Source: Bacillota bacterium
GTDB taxonomy: Bacteria; Bacillota; Clostridia; Lachnospirales; Lachnospiraceae
Assembly: GCA_023435645.1 (NCBI GenBank)
Contig: JAEYRK010000050.1
Location: 1-44,938 of the forward strand
DNA: 44,938 nt
Direction: 5' to 3'
Shown piece by piece: positions 24,228 to 32,541 of this stretch. The notes under the pieces were generated by a model, which worked only from the letters and a program-made list of their open reading frames with translations, ran no database searches and was not told where the DNA came from. Position 1 is the stretch's first letter. Each line of letters begins with the position of its first letter. The position numbers and the translations under genes were made by a program.

Positions 24228-24890
24228 ATGATAAAACTGGCACCATCCATATTGGCTGCGGATTTTAATATACTGGGTGAACAAATTAAGGTGATTGAGT
24301 CGATGGGAGTACCCTATCTTCATATTGATGTTATGGACGGTTTATTTGTGCCTAGCATCAGTATCGGTATTCCGGTAATTGCCTCCATCAGAAAAAATAC
24401 GAAGCTGACCTTTGATGTACACCTGATGATAGAAGAACCAATTCGTTATCTGGAGGCTTTTTACGAGGCCGGAGCGGATATCATTACGGTTCATGTGGAA
24501 GCATGTAAGGATCTGAGGAAAACCTTGGCAAGAATCAAATCACTCGGCCTAAAGACAGGAGTTACCTTGAAACCGGACACCGACCTTGAGATTCTGAGAG
24601 ATGTCATTACAGAAATTGATATGGTTTTGATTATGAGTGTAAACCCGGGCTTTGGGGGACAGGCCTTTCTACCGGAATCCCTGCAAAAAATCAGAGACCT
24701 GAAGGCTATGGCCAAGGAGTATGGAGCAAGGATTGACATTGAAGTGGATGGTGGCATCACCACGGATAATGTTGCAGAGGTGCTTGAGGCTGGAGCAAAT
24801 GTGATTGTATCCGGGACCTCAATATTTTCTGGTGATATGAAGGATAATATTATCAGGTATCAGAGCATATTCAAGGAATATGAAGCTTAG
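24228..24890 (+). CDS. rpe: Ribulose-phosphate 3-epimerase
   Basis: Interconverts ribulose-5-phosphate and xylulose-5-phosphate in the pentose phosphate pathway. 220-residue TIM barrel, a normal length. Seen: KLAPSILAADF start, YLHIDVMDGLFVPSIS (catalytic Asp, metal His), DVHLMIEEP, VNPGFGGQAF and the second catalytic Asp in IEVDGGI. Placed between rsgA and thiN as in Bacillus. The ribosome site AAGG at 24210-24213 is about 14 bases from the ATG, which is loose. Confidence 0.96.
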   Translation: MIKLAPSILAADFNILGEQIKVIESMGVPYLHIDVMDGLFVPSISIGIPVIASIRKNTKLTFDVHLMIEEPIRYLEAFYEAGADIITVHVEACKDLRKTLARIKSLGLKTGVTLKPDTDLEILRDVITEIDMVLIMSVNPGFGGQAFLPESLQKIRDLKAMAKEYGARIDIEVDGGITTDNVAEVLEAGANVIVSGTSIFSGDMKDNIIRYQSIFKEYEA

Positions 24891-24988
24891 GAGACATGAC
24901 TTTAAGTTGAACGTAGTATAGAAGGCTTCCCGCATAGTATGTGGGCGTCTGCAGGTAAAACTGAGATTAAGAGGATCAAGGTGGTCGG

Positions 24989-25654
24989 ATGGAAGGAAGA
25001 GATCGGAAGGATAGAATATTAATCATCACGGGGGGCTTGATTGAGGAGGAATTCTTAAAGGAGCTGGTCGGGAAGGAAAGCTATTCCTTGATTATCGCTG
25101 CCGATCATGGGCTCATTATGGCGGACAGGCTTAACATACCGCTTGACTATATCGTTGGAGATTTTGATTCAGTACCGGAGGAAATCCTGAAAAAATACAG
25201 GGAGGCTTCTGTTCCGATCAAGACTTTTCCGACGGAAAAGGATAAGACAGATACACAGATTGCAATCGAGTTGGCACTGATGCATGATCCTGGTGCGATC
25301 GATCTGGTTGGAGCAATGGGCAGCCGAATGGACCATACCCTGGGGAATCTACACCTATTAATGCTGCCGATGCAGCTTAAGGTGGAGGCTTTTCTTTTAG
25401 ATCGAAGGAATAAAATCAGCTTGAGACAAAGCAGCTTTACCATTTCAAAAGCAGGACAATACGGTGATTTCGTATCCCTGCTCCCCTTTACCGGAGAGGT
25501 AAAGGGCTTAACCCTGTCCGGCTTTCGGTATCCGCTGGAGCATATCACAATGATGCCGGGGAATAGCTTGGGCATCAGCAATGAGATCCAAGAGGAGGAG
25601 GCCCGCGTAGAGCTTTCTGAGGGCATCCTAATTGTATGTGAAACCAGAGATTAA
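24989..25654 (+). CDS. thiN: Thiamine pyrophosphokinase
   Basis: Transfers pyrophosphate from ATP to thiamine giving the cofactor TPP. 221 residues. The family signatures are clear: AADHGLIMADRLNIPLDYI, VGDFDSV, FPTEKDKTDTQIA, GAMGSRMDHTLGNLHLL and a C-terminal beta domain (about 135-221) for thiamine. AAGGTGG lies just before the ATG. Last gene of the conserved priA-to-thiN block. No TPP riboswitch was recognised upstream. Confidence 0.94.
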   Translation: MEGRDRKDRILIITGGLIEEEFLKELVGKESYSLIIAADHGLIMADRLNIPLDYIVGDFDSVPEEILKKYREASVPIKTFPTEKDKTDTQIAIELALMHDPGAIDLVGAMGSRMDHTLGNLHLLMLPMQLKVEAFLLDRRNKISLRQSSFTISKAGQYGDFVSLLPFTGEVKGLTLSGFRYPLEHITMMPGNSLGISNEIQEEEARVELSEGILIVCETRD

Positions 25655-25825
25655 GCTGTCGGGAAGGAAGTTTTTCAGCTAAGTAGTTATAAGGCCTTTG
25701 TTGGCTTTCTGATTAATAGTGATGACGGAAGCAGCAAGGATGGGACGGAAGGATATCTGATATAGGTATTCCAGTCCAATCGTATAGAAATTAAGAATGA
25801 TGGGACCATAGGAAGGAAGACACGA

Positions 25826-26923
25826 ATGAAATTAGGTATCGTAGGTTTACCCAATGTCGGTAAAAGTACATTGTTTAACTCTTTGACAAAGGCAGGTGCG
25901 GAATCTGCCAATTATCCATTTTGCACCATTGATCCGAATATCGGAATTGTAGCCGTCCCAGATGAGAGGCTTAAGGTTCTGGGTGACCTGTACCATTCGG
26001 AGAAGGTCATACCGGCGATCATAGAATTTGTTGACATCGCCGGCCTGGTGAAGGGTGCCTCCAAGGGAGAAGGTCTCGGAAATCAGTTCCTGTCCAATAT
26101 CCGAGAGGTGGATGCGATCGTCCATGTGGTACGCTGCTTCGAGGATCCGAATGTAATCCATGTGGATGGCTCCGTAGATCCCTTAAGGGATATTGAGACA
26201 ATTAATCTGGAGCTGATCTTCTCTGATCTTGAGATTTTGGAACGGAGAAAATCCAAGACTGTAAAGAGTGCCCGGAATGATAAGGGGATGGCGAAGGAAA
26301 CCGAGCTGCTGGAACGACTGATGATTCATTTGGAGGAAGGAAAGCTGGCTAAGAGCTTCCAAGCTGCAGATGTCGAGGAGCAGGAGTTGATGAATACCTA
26401 TAATCTGTTGACAGCGAAACCGGTTATTTATGCAGCCAATGTCAAGGAAGAGGATTTGGCTGATGATGGTGCAGGAAACGGTTACGTGAAAATGGTCAGG
26501 GAATTTGCTGCGAAGGAGCATTCAGAGGCCTTTGTGATTTGTGCACAGATTGAACAGGAGATCGCTGAGCTGGATGAGGAGGAGAAGCGGATGTTCTTAG
26601 AGGAGCTGGGGCTTACTGAATCCGGTCTGGAGAAGCTGATTACCGCAAGCTATCGTCTGCTGGGACTCATCAGCTATCTGACAGCCGGACCGAAGGAGAC
26701 GAAGGCCTGGACCATCAAGGTTGGGACAAAGGCACCTCAGGCGGCAGGTAAGATTCATTCCGATTTTGAGAGAGGCTTTATCCGTGCTGAAATCGTCAAT
26801 TATCATAACCTGGTTGAGTGCGGAAGCTATAATGCGGCTAGAGATAAGGGGCTTGTTCGCTCGGAGGGTAAGGAATATATTGTTCAGGATGGGGATGTCA
26901 TCCTGTTCCGTTTCAATGTATAG
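25826..26923 (+). CDS. ychF: Redox-regulated ATPase YchF (OLA1-like)
   Basis: Obg-family P-loop protein of 365 residues that prefers ATP. G1 GLPNVGKSTLFN, switch NYPFCTIDPN, G3 DIAGLVKGASKGEGLGNQFL, altered G4 AANVKEED (a normal GTPase would have NKxD), and a C-terminal TGS domain (about 280-363) with TIKVGTKAPQAAG and GSYNAARDKGLVRSEG. AGGAAGG precedes the ATG. The family binds ribosomes and is linked to stress responses; the precise role is unsettled. The 171 bp gap before it shows no clear promoter. Confidence 0.96.
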   Translation: MKLGIVGLPNVGKSTLFNSLTKAGAESANYPFCTIDPNIGIVAVPDERLKVLGDLYHSEKVIPAIIEFVDIAGLVKGASKGEGLGNQFLSNIREVDAIVHVVRCFEDPNVIHVDGSVDPLRDIETINLELIFSDLEILERRKSKTVKSARNDKGMAKETELLERLMIHLEEGKLAKSFQAADVEEQELMNTYNLLTAKPVIYAANVKEEDLADDGAGNGYVKMVREFAAKEHSEAFVICAQIEQEIAELDEEEKRMFLEELGLTESGLEKLITASYRLLGLISYLTAGPKETKAWTIKVGTKAPQAAGKIHSDFERGFIRAEIVNYHNLVECGSYNAARDKGLVRSEGKEYIVQDGDVILFRFNV

Positions 26924-26956
26924 TCATGCAATCGTTGATTGCAGAAGGTGGTGAAT

Positions 26957-27904
26957 ATGATGCAGGGACTTTTAATGACAAGTAATACAGATATTATCTT
27001 CCCGAAGCTGAATGTATGGCTGAAGAATGTACCGGATGGATTTGATGTATTTGGTTTTCATATAGCGCTCTATGGGGTATGTATCGGTCTCGGTATGCTC
27101 TGTGGGTGGCTGATTGCAGAGTGGATGGCGAAACGAACCGGACAGAAGCCGGAGATTTATCTGGATTTTGCTTTGGTGGCAATTGTTGTATCGGTGATTT
27201 TCACCAGACTATTCTATGTCATATTCTCTTGGGATGAATTTAAGGATAACCTATTGGAAATCTTCAATCTGCGTAATGGCGGGCTGATGATTTATGGAGG
27301 AATCTTTGGTGCCGTACTAACCGCATTTATCTACACAAGGATTAAGAAATACTCCTTCTGGTTATTGGCGGATACAGGCTGTATCGGTCTGATTACCGGT
27401 CAGATTATCGGTCGTTGGGGTAATTTCTTCAACAGGGAGGTATTCGGTAAGTATACCAACAGTATCTTTGCCATGCAGCTAGACCGTACTGTAGTTTCTG
27501 AGGACTATAGAATGGCAGAGCACCTCTTACGACAGAAATATGCCGGAAAAGAAACCTTAATCAATCGTATCCTGGAAATCAGAAATAATATACAGACAGT
27601 GGATGGGGTAGAATATATTCAGGTACATCCCACCTTCCTGTATGAATCTCTTTGGAATTTTGGCTTATTGATATTTTTAATTCTCTATACCAAGCATAAG
27701 AAATTCGATGGTGAGGTAATGCTGCTATATATGGCAGGCTATGGACTCGGACGCTTCTGGATCGAAGGGATGCGTACGGATCAGCTGTTTCTATGGGGAA
27801 CAGCCATACCGATATCACAGCTGATTGCAGCATTGATTTTCTTGGTCAGTATCACTTTGATTCTTATCAAACGAAGAAAAGCTGCTAGAGTAAAGGCTGC
27901 ATAG
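26957..27904 (+). CDS. lgt: Prolipoprotein diacylglyceryl transferase
   Basis: Membrane enzyme that transfers diacylglycerol from phosphatidylglycerol to the lipobox cysteine of prolipoproteins, for example the GerMN lipoprotein in this window. 315 residues, about seven helices. Lgt signature GRWGNFFNREVFG, early IALYGVCIGLGM, GGLMIYGGIFGAV, HPTFLYESLWN and a C-terminal GYGLGRFWIEGMRTDQ. ATG 26957 follows GAAGGTGG; ATG 26960 and an upstream frame from 26939 are alternatives. A central segment of about 60 residues (LDRTVVSEDYRMAEHLL region) is longer than in short family members. Confidence 0.94.
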   Translation: MMQGLLMTSNTDIIFPKLNVWLKNVPDGFDVFGFHIALYGVCIGLGMLCGWLIAEWMAKRTGQKPEIYLDFALVAIVVSVIFTRLFYVIFSWDEFKDNLLEIFNLRNGGLMIYGGIFGAVLTAFIYTRIKKYSFWLLADTGCIGLITGQIIGRWGNFFNREVFGKYTNSIFAMQLDRTVVSEDYRMAEHLLRQKYAGKETLINRILEIRNNIQTVDGVEYIQVHPTFLYESLWNFGLLIFLILYTKHKKFDGEVMLLYMAGYGLGRFWIEGMRTDQLFLWGTAIPISQLIAALIFLVSITLILIKRRKAARVKAA

Positions 27905-27999
27905 GTCCAATTTCCTATCTTCGAGCTTTTTGACTATATCTTGACATAATTTGTTCGATTTTTCATATCACTACTATATATTGTAAATTTATCGCTAAT

Positions 28000-28047
28000 A
28001 AGCACAGAAATGCCAATAAATTAGGGCTTTCTGTGCTTTATTTTTAT
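28000..28047 (+). terminator. Rho-independent terminator after lgt
   Basis: AAGCACAGAAA at 28000-28010 pairs with TTTCTGTGCTT at 28028-28038, followed by TATTTTTAT. It separates the ychF-lgt region from the dcw cluster. The 90 bases between lgt and the stem show no gene. Confidence 0.87.
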
Positions 28048-28051
28048 GGAT

Positions 28052-28086
28052 TTGCTCTTGATTAATTCCCTAAATTATAATAAAAT
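28052..28086 (+). promoter_or_regulatory. Promoter of the mraZ/dcw cluster
   Basis: TTGATT at 28058-28063, 17 bp spacer, TAAAAT at 28081-28086; an overlapping TTGCTC (28052-28057), 18 bp, TATAAT (28076-28081) is equally plausible. It lies just upstream of the AGTGG repeats. Confidence 0.6.
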
Positions 28087-28095
28087 GGACACATG

Positions 28096-28141
28096 AGTGG
28101 TGCAAAGTGGTGGGAAGTGGAGCATAAAGCCACAAAAGTGG
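28096..28141 (+). promoter_or_regulatory. MraZ operator (AGTGG direct repeats)
   Basis: AGTGG at 28096-28100, 28106-28110 and 28116-28120 (10 bp period), and a fourth at 28137-28141, two turns further on. MraZ is known to bind TGGGN-type repeats separated by five bases before mraZ. The position between promoter and start codon fits autorepression. The last copy is also half of a CCAC-AAAA-GTGG dyad. Confidence 0.8.
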
Positions 28142-28176
28142 TACAAACTACCTTATGAGAAGCGGGGGAGCAGCCT

Positions 28177-28605
28177 ATGTTTATGGGCGAGTTTGATCAT
28201 TCAATTGATGCAAAGGGCAGAATAATCATACCAGCCAAGTTCAGAGAGAACCTAGGAGAGAATTTTGTAATTACCGTAGGTTTGGATGGCTGTCTGTTTG
28301 CATACCCGAATAAGGAGTGGGACGCCTTTGTTGCTAAGCTGATGACACTGCCCGGGACGAAGGAAGCCAGACAGCTGCAACGATATTTTATGTCCATGGC
28401 ATCTGCATGTGAGACAGATAAGCAGGGAAGAATATTAATACCGGCAAAGCTTCGGGAGAATGCAGCACTTGATAAGGATATCGTACTGGTCGGTGTATTG
28501 AACAAAATAGAAATCTGGAGTAAGGAACGCTGGGACAGCAACAATGATTACGGTGACATGGATTCCATAGCAGAGCATATGTCCCAATACGGAATCAGCT
28601 TTTAA
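28177..28605 (+). CDS. mraZ: Transcriptional regulator MraZ
   Basis: DNA-binding protein of 142 residues with two AbrB-like SpoVT/MraZ half-domains, each with the DxKGR/DxQGR signature: DAKGRIIIPAKFRE (about 12-25) and DKQGRILIPAKLRE (about 86-100). Forms rings and represses or tunes the dcw operon. GGGGGAG lies six bases before the ATG. First gene of the cluster, directly after its own binding repeats. Confidence 0.96.
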   Translation: MFMGEFDHSIDAKGRIIIPAKFRENLGENFVITVGLDGCLFAYPNKEWDAFVAKLMTLPGTKEARQLQRYFMSMASACETDKQGRILIPAKLRENAALDKDIVLVGVLNKIEIWSKERWDSNNDYGDMDSIAEHMSQYGISF

Positions 28606-28651
28606 GCAATCCTTCAAAAATAACCTGGGACAAGCAATATAGGAGCTCTTT

Positions 28652-29584
28652 ATGGCATTTGAACATAAATCGGTATTATTAAATGAAGTGATAGAAAACC
28701 TGAGGATCAAACCCTCCGGTATCTATGTGGATGGAACCCTGGGTGGCGGTGGCCATTCCTTCGAAATTGCATCCAGACTGACCAGCGGAAGGCTGATTGG
28801 TATTGATCAGGATGAGGCTGCAATCAAGGCGGCAAAGGAGAGGCTGTCCTCCTATAGTGACAGGGTTACAATCGTAAGAAGTAATTACTGTGAGATGAAG
28901 GAAGTCCTGAAGACCTATGACATACGAAAGGTGGACGGAATACTTCTGGATCTCGGAGTATCCTCCTACCAGCTGGATACTCCAGAACGGGGATTTTCAT
29001 ATCGTGAAAATGCACCCTTGGATATGCGAATGGATACCAGAAATGACAGGACCGCGAAGGATATCGTAAATGGCTATACCGAGATGGAGCTGTACCGGAT
29101 TATTAGGGATTATGGTGAGGATAAATTCGCAAAGAATATCGCAAAGCATATTGTCCGAATGAGAAATGAGAAGCCCCTGGAGACCACCTTTGAACTGAAT
29201 GAAGCTGTGAAGGCTGCGATACCCGCAAAGCTGCGGGAGGGAACTGGACATCCCTCTAAACGAACCTTCCAGGCAATCCGGATCGAACTAAACAGAGAGC
29301 TGGAGGTCTTAAAGGAAGCACTACAGGATATGATAGAGCTTCTTCATCCGGGAGGAAGACTGTGCATCATCACCTTTCATTCTCTGGAGGATCGCATCGT
29401 AAAAGCTTGTTTTAAAATAAATGAGAAACCCTGTACCTGCCCTCCGAATTTTCCGGTTTGTGTCTGCGGCAAGAAGCCACAGGGTATCGTAATTTCCAGA
29501 AAGCCCATTCTTCCAACAAAGGAAGAATTGGAATATAATAAGAGATCGAAAAGTGCAAAGCTGAGAGTCTTTGAACGAATTTGA
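28652..29584 (+). CDS. rsmH: 16S rRNA (cytosine-1402-N4)-methyltransferase
   Basis: Methylates N4 of C1402 in the ribosomal decoding centre. 310 residues. Seen: HKSVLLNEV start, SAM-binding VDGTLGGGGHSF, LDLGVSSYQLD, RGFSYRENAPLDMRM, GHPSKRTFQAIRIELN and ITFHSLEDRIVK; a small cysteine-rich patch (CTCPPNFPVCVCGKKP) near residue 250 is common in Clostridia. AGGAG precedes the ATG. Second gene of the dcw cluster, as in most Firmicutes. Confidence 0.96.
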   Translation: MAFEHKSVLLNEVIENLRIKPSGIYVDGTLGGGGHSFEIASRLTSGRLIGIDQDEAAIKAAKERLSSYSDRVTIVRSNYCEMKEVLKTYDIRKVDGILLDLGVSSYQLDTPERGFSYRENAPLDMRMDTRNDRTAKDIVNGYTEMELYRIIRDYGEDKFAKNIAKHIVRMRNEKPLETTFELNEAVKAAIPAKLREGTGHPSKRTFQAIRIELNRELEVLKEALQDMIELLHPGGRLCIITFHSLEDRIVKACFKINEKPCTCPPNFPVCVCGKKPQGIVISRKPILPTKEELEYNKRSKSAKLRVFERI

Positions 29585-29771
29585 GTGAAAGGTCTGAATT
29601 CTGATGATTCAAGGATAATCGGCAATCAAAAGCGTACTTGTGAAGGAACAAAAGAAACTAAGCTACGAGGAAGAGGAGCCTGGGAAACATCCCGGGAAAT
29701 AACCGACATTCGAGGACATCTATTTACGCAGGATAACTAGACAGAATTGGTGTGGAGAGAGGGGTTATTAC

Positions 29772-30287
29772 ATGGAGGCTAGAAACAGGAGAAATCAATT
29801 TGATGATCACAGGACAAGCTATGTGGATGGGAGTACCGTACGTAAGCTAAGCGCCGTACCAGACAGAAGGGAACCGGTGCATACTCCGATTCCCGGAAAT
29901 CAGCCCTTACCTGAGAGAAGAGCGGTACCAAGGAGACAGGAGCGAAGAGCGCCAAAAATGTTCTCCGGAATCAATATGGCTTCCATGATGGTGCTTACGA
30001 TCGCGATCATAACCACTTTTTATTTCTGCGTAGCCTACCTAATGCTGCAATATGATGTATCTGCCATGGAGAAGGAGATGATCTCTTTAGAGCGTAACCT
30101 GACCACCATGAAAAATGAAAATGATGCTGCCTATGAGCAGATTAGTTCAGCCTATGATTTGGACTATGTATACCAAGTAGCTGTCGGCGAGCTTGGAATG
30201 GTCTATCCGAATAAAAACACGGTGATCACTTATCGGGGAAATGATGAGGGGTATGTAAGACAATATCAGGATATACCGAATAAATAG
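29772..30287 (+). CDS. ftsL: FtsL-like septum protein
   Basis: Bitopic membrane protein of 171 residues: a long, arginine- and proline-rich cytoplasmic tail (1-62), one helix (about 66-92), then an extracellular coiled coil (SAMEKEMISLERNLTTMKNE) and a short tail. Sequence identity within FtsL/DivIC is always low; the call rests on topology, coiled coil and position between rsmH and pbpB. Partners would be DivIB/FtsQ and DivIC in the division complex. The 62-residue cytoplasmic part is longer than in Escherichia coli FtsL. A GAGGGG ribosome site precedes the ATG. Confidence 0.8.
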   Translation: MEARNRRNQFDDHRTSYVDGSTVRKLSAVPDRREPVHTPIPGNQPLPERRAVPRRQERRAPKMFSGINMASMMVLTIAIITTFYFCVAYLMLQYDVSAMEKEMISLERNLTTMKNENDAAYEQISSAYDLDYVYQVAVGELGMVYPNKNTVITYRGNDEGYVRQYQDIPNK

Positions 30288-30310
30288 CGGATGAGATGAG
30301 GTTGAATACG

Positions 30311-32488
30311 ATGGAAAAAACAACGGAGAAGAAAATAAAATCCTTTACCTCACGAATGCAAGCAAGACTATTGCTTGTATTTTGTGTTATTACTATACTT
30401 TTAACCTTCCTGATTGGAAGGCTGATTTATATTATGCAGACCGACGGCGAACGATATGCCAAGCAGGTATTGTCAAGACAATCCTATGTAAGTGCGGTAT
30501 TACCGTTCAAACGCGGTGATATTATGGACAGAAACGGAACAGTTTTGGCAAGAAGTGAGCTTTTATTCCGATTGATATTGGACCCTAAAAATATGACGAT
30601 TAATTCCGAATACATAGATACAACAGCCGATGCACTTTATGTTAATTTCGGTATTGAGCCTTCAGAGATCAAAAAAATACTGGAGGAAAGGCCGGAGAGC
30701 CAGTATGTCATTCTCAAAAAGAATCTGAAGCTGAATGAAGTGAATCAATTCAAGGAGCTGATGAAAAGCAATAGCTATATCAAGAGTGTTTGGTTTGAGG
30801 AGGAATATGTCAGAAGCTATCCCTTTGATACGCTTGCCTGTGACATCATTGGCTTTACCTCAGCGGACAATGTCGGCTTCTATGGAATTGAGGAATATTA
30901 TAATGACCTTCTGAACGGTACGAATGGAAGAGAATACGGGTATTATGATTCCTCCCTCAACATTGAGAGGATAGTAAAAAAGCCGGAGCACGGACATTCC
31001 ATTGTAACCACGATTGATGCCAATGTTCAAAGAATTCTGCAGAAGTATATTGCTGAATTTAATGCGGAAATCGGAAGTAAGAATATCGGGATCCTGGTAA
31101 TGGATCCGAATAGTGGTGAGATCATAGCCATGGCTTCCAATCAGGAATACAATCTGAATGAACCCCGTAGCCTCGAAGGAATCTATTCTGAGGCGGAGAT
31201 CGCAGCCATGACCTCTGAGCAGAAGGTTGAGGCTTTGAACAGGCTATGGAATAACGATGCCATCAACTTCGGATATGAGCCGGGATCAACATTCAAGCCC
31301 TTTACAATTGCGGCAGCGCTGGAGGAAGCATTGGTAAACGAGAATACTACCTTTCTATGTGATGGGGTAGAACATATCGGAGGCTACGATATTAAGTGCA
31401 ATAATGTCTATGGCCACGGAATTGTGTCCCTTGGGGAGTCCCTGATGAAATCCTGTAATGATGCCCTGATGCAAATCGCTGCCATGGAGGGGAAGGATAT
31501 CTTTTATCCCTATCAGATGAATTTCGGTTTCGGAAAGAAAACCGGAGTGGATCTTCCCGGTGAGGCATCCGGAATCCTGGCGACGGATAAAAATGCGACG
31601 GATCTGGCAACCAATAGCTTCGGACAGAACTTCAACGTAACGATGCTGCAGATGGCTGCCGGCTATAGCGCCCTGGTAAACGGTGGATATTACTATCAAC
31701 CCCATATGGTGAAAAGAATTGTAAATAGCTCCGGGGCAACTGTTAATCAGATGGATAAGACTTTGGTCAAAAAGATTGTTTCGGAGAAGACCTCCGATTT
31801 TATTCAGAAATATATGTACCAGACCGTGGAGCTGGGAACGGCGAAGCCGGCTCAGGTTCCCGGATATTCCGTGGGAGGCAAGACCGGAACCGCACAAAAA
31901 TATCCCCGTGATGCAAAAACCTATTTGATTTCATTTTTGGGAGCTGTTCCGGCAATCAATCCTGAAATTGTAATATATGTCATTATCGATGAACCTCAGA
32001 ATGTCACCAGACAGGATGATAGCTCCATCGCAACGAAATTAACCAGTAGGATACTGACTGAAATACTTCCTGCCTTAGGAATCTATCCGGAGGGAGAGAT
32101 TGATTATCTGCTACCGGGAGAAGAGGATACTTCAGGAGATCATGAGGAAGGAACAGGAACCGGTGGTACAAATGGCGGTTCTACACCCAGTAATCAGGCT
32201 CCGAGTGGAACCTCGGGGGAAGCCAATCCTCAGGATAATCCTACCCCCGGAGGTGAAGCAAATAACGAACCCCCCAATGAGGAAGAAGGACAGGGCGGAG
32301 CCCAGGGAGAACAAAGCCCGGGGGATCCGGCAGAGGAGACCGGACCTGAAAATGAACAGGAAGGGACAGGCGGAGCAGAGCCCGGGACATCCGGAGAGCC
32401 CGGATCGGGAGGAAATATCGGTACAAATCCAGGAGAAAATCCGGAGGATGAGTTTTATGGAGCGGCAATCGGACCAATGAATGAATAA
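30311..32488 (+). CDS. pbpB: Class B penicillin-binding protein (PBP2B/FtsI type)
   Basis: Septal transpeptidase of 725 residues with one N-terminal helix (about 20-42), a dimerisation domain (RGDIMDRNGTVLA near 70), and a transpeptidase domain with catalytic Ser326 in GSTFKPF, SxN motif SCND and KTG in GGKTGTAQK. The position after ftsL equals pbpB of Bacillus. Unlike Bacillus PBP2B it has no PASTA domains; instead, from about residue 603, the last 120 residues are a Gly/Pro/Glu/Asn-rich, clearly disordered, acidic tail. ATG 30311 is chosen over 30296 because the latter has no spaced ribosome site. Likely the vegetative septal PBP; pairing with FtsW is inferred. Confidence 0.9.
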   Translation: MEKTTEKKIKSFTSRMQARLLLVFCVITILLTFLIGRLIYIMQTDGERYAKQVLSRQSYVSAVLPFKRGDIMDRNGTVLARSELLFRLILDPKNMTINSEYIDTTADALYVNFGIEPSEIKKILEERPESQYVILKKNLKLNEVNQFKELMKSNSYIKSVWFEEEYVRSYPFDTLACDIIGFTSADNVGFYGIEEYYNDLLNGTNGREYGYYDSSLNIERIVKKPEHGHSIVTTIDANVQRILQKYIAEFNAEIGSKNIGILVMDPNSGEIIAMASNQEYNLNEPRSLEGIYSEAEIAAMTSEQKVEALNRLWNNDAINFGYEPGSTFKPFTIAAALEEALVNENTTFLCDGVEHIGGYDIKCNNVYGHGIVSLGESLMKSCNDALMQIAAMEGKDIFYPYQMNFGFGKKTGVDLPGEASGILATDKNATDLATNSFGQNFNVTMLQMAAGYSALVNGGYYYQPHMVKRIVNSSGATVNQMDKTLVKKIVSEKTSDFIQKYMYQTVELGTAKPAQVPGYSVGGKTGTAQKYPRDAKTYLISFLGAVPAINPEIVIYVIIDEPQNVTRQDDSSIATKLTSRILTEILPALGIYPEGEIDYLLPGEEDTSGDHEEGTGTGGTNGGSTPSNQAPSGTSGEANPQDNPTPGGEANNEPPNEEEGQGGAQGEQSPGDPAEETGPENEQEGTGGAEPGTSGEPGSGGNIGTNPGENPEDEFYGAAIGPMNE

Positions 32489-32541
32489 AGAGACAGTAAT
32501 TGTAATAAAATGAAACGACAAGAGATTCAAGGTTTGATTCT

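Noticed and set aside
24900..24988. CTGAGAT before thiN, resembling the core of a TPP riboswitch
   Set aside because: The other conserved THI-box segments (GGGGTGC-like start and the CCTGATCTGG region) are absent, and the gap is only 98 bp.
27941..28047. Possible small RNA between lgt and mraZ: TTGACA followed by a strong terminator
   Set aside because: The -10 at the right distance is poor (CATATC), and the hairpin is explained as the lgt terminator.
31355..31897. Open frame of 180 codons on the minus strand within the PbpB-like gene
   Set aside because: Shadow of the transpeptidase domain, no ribosome site or conserved motif.
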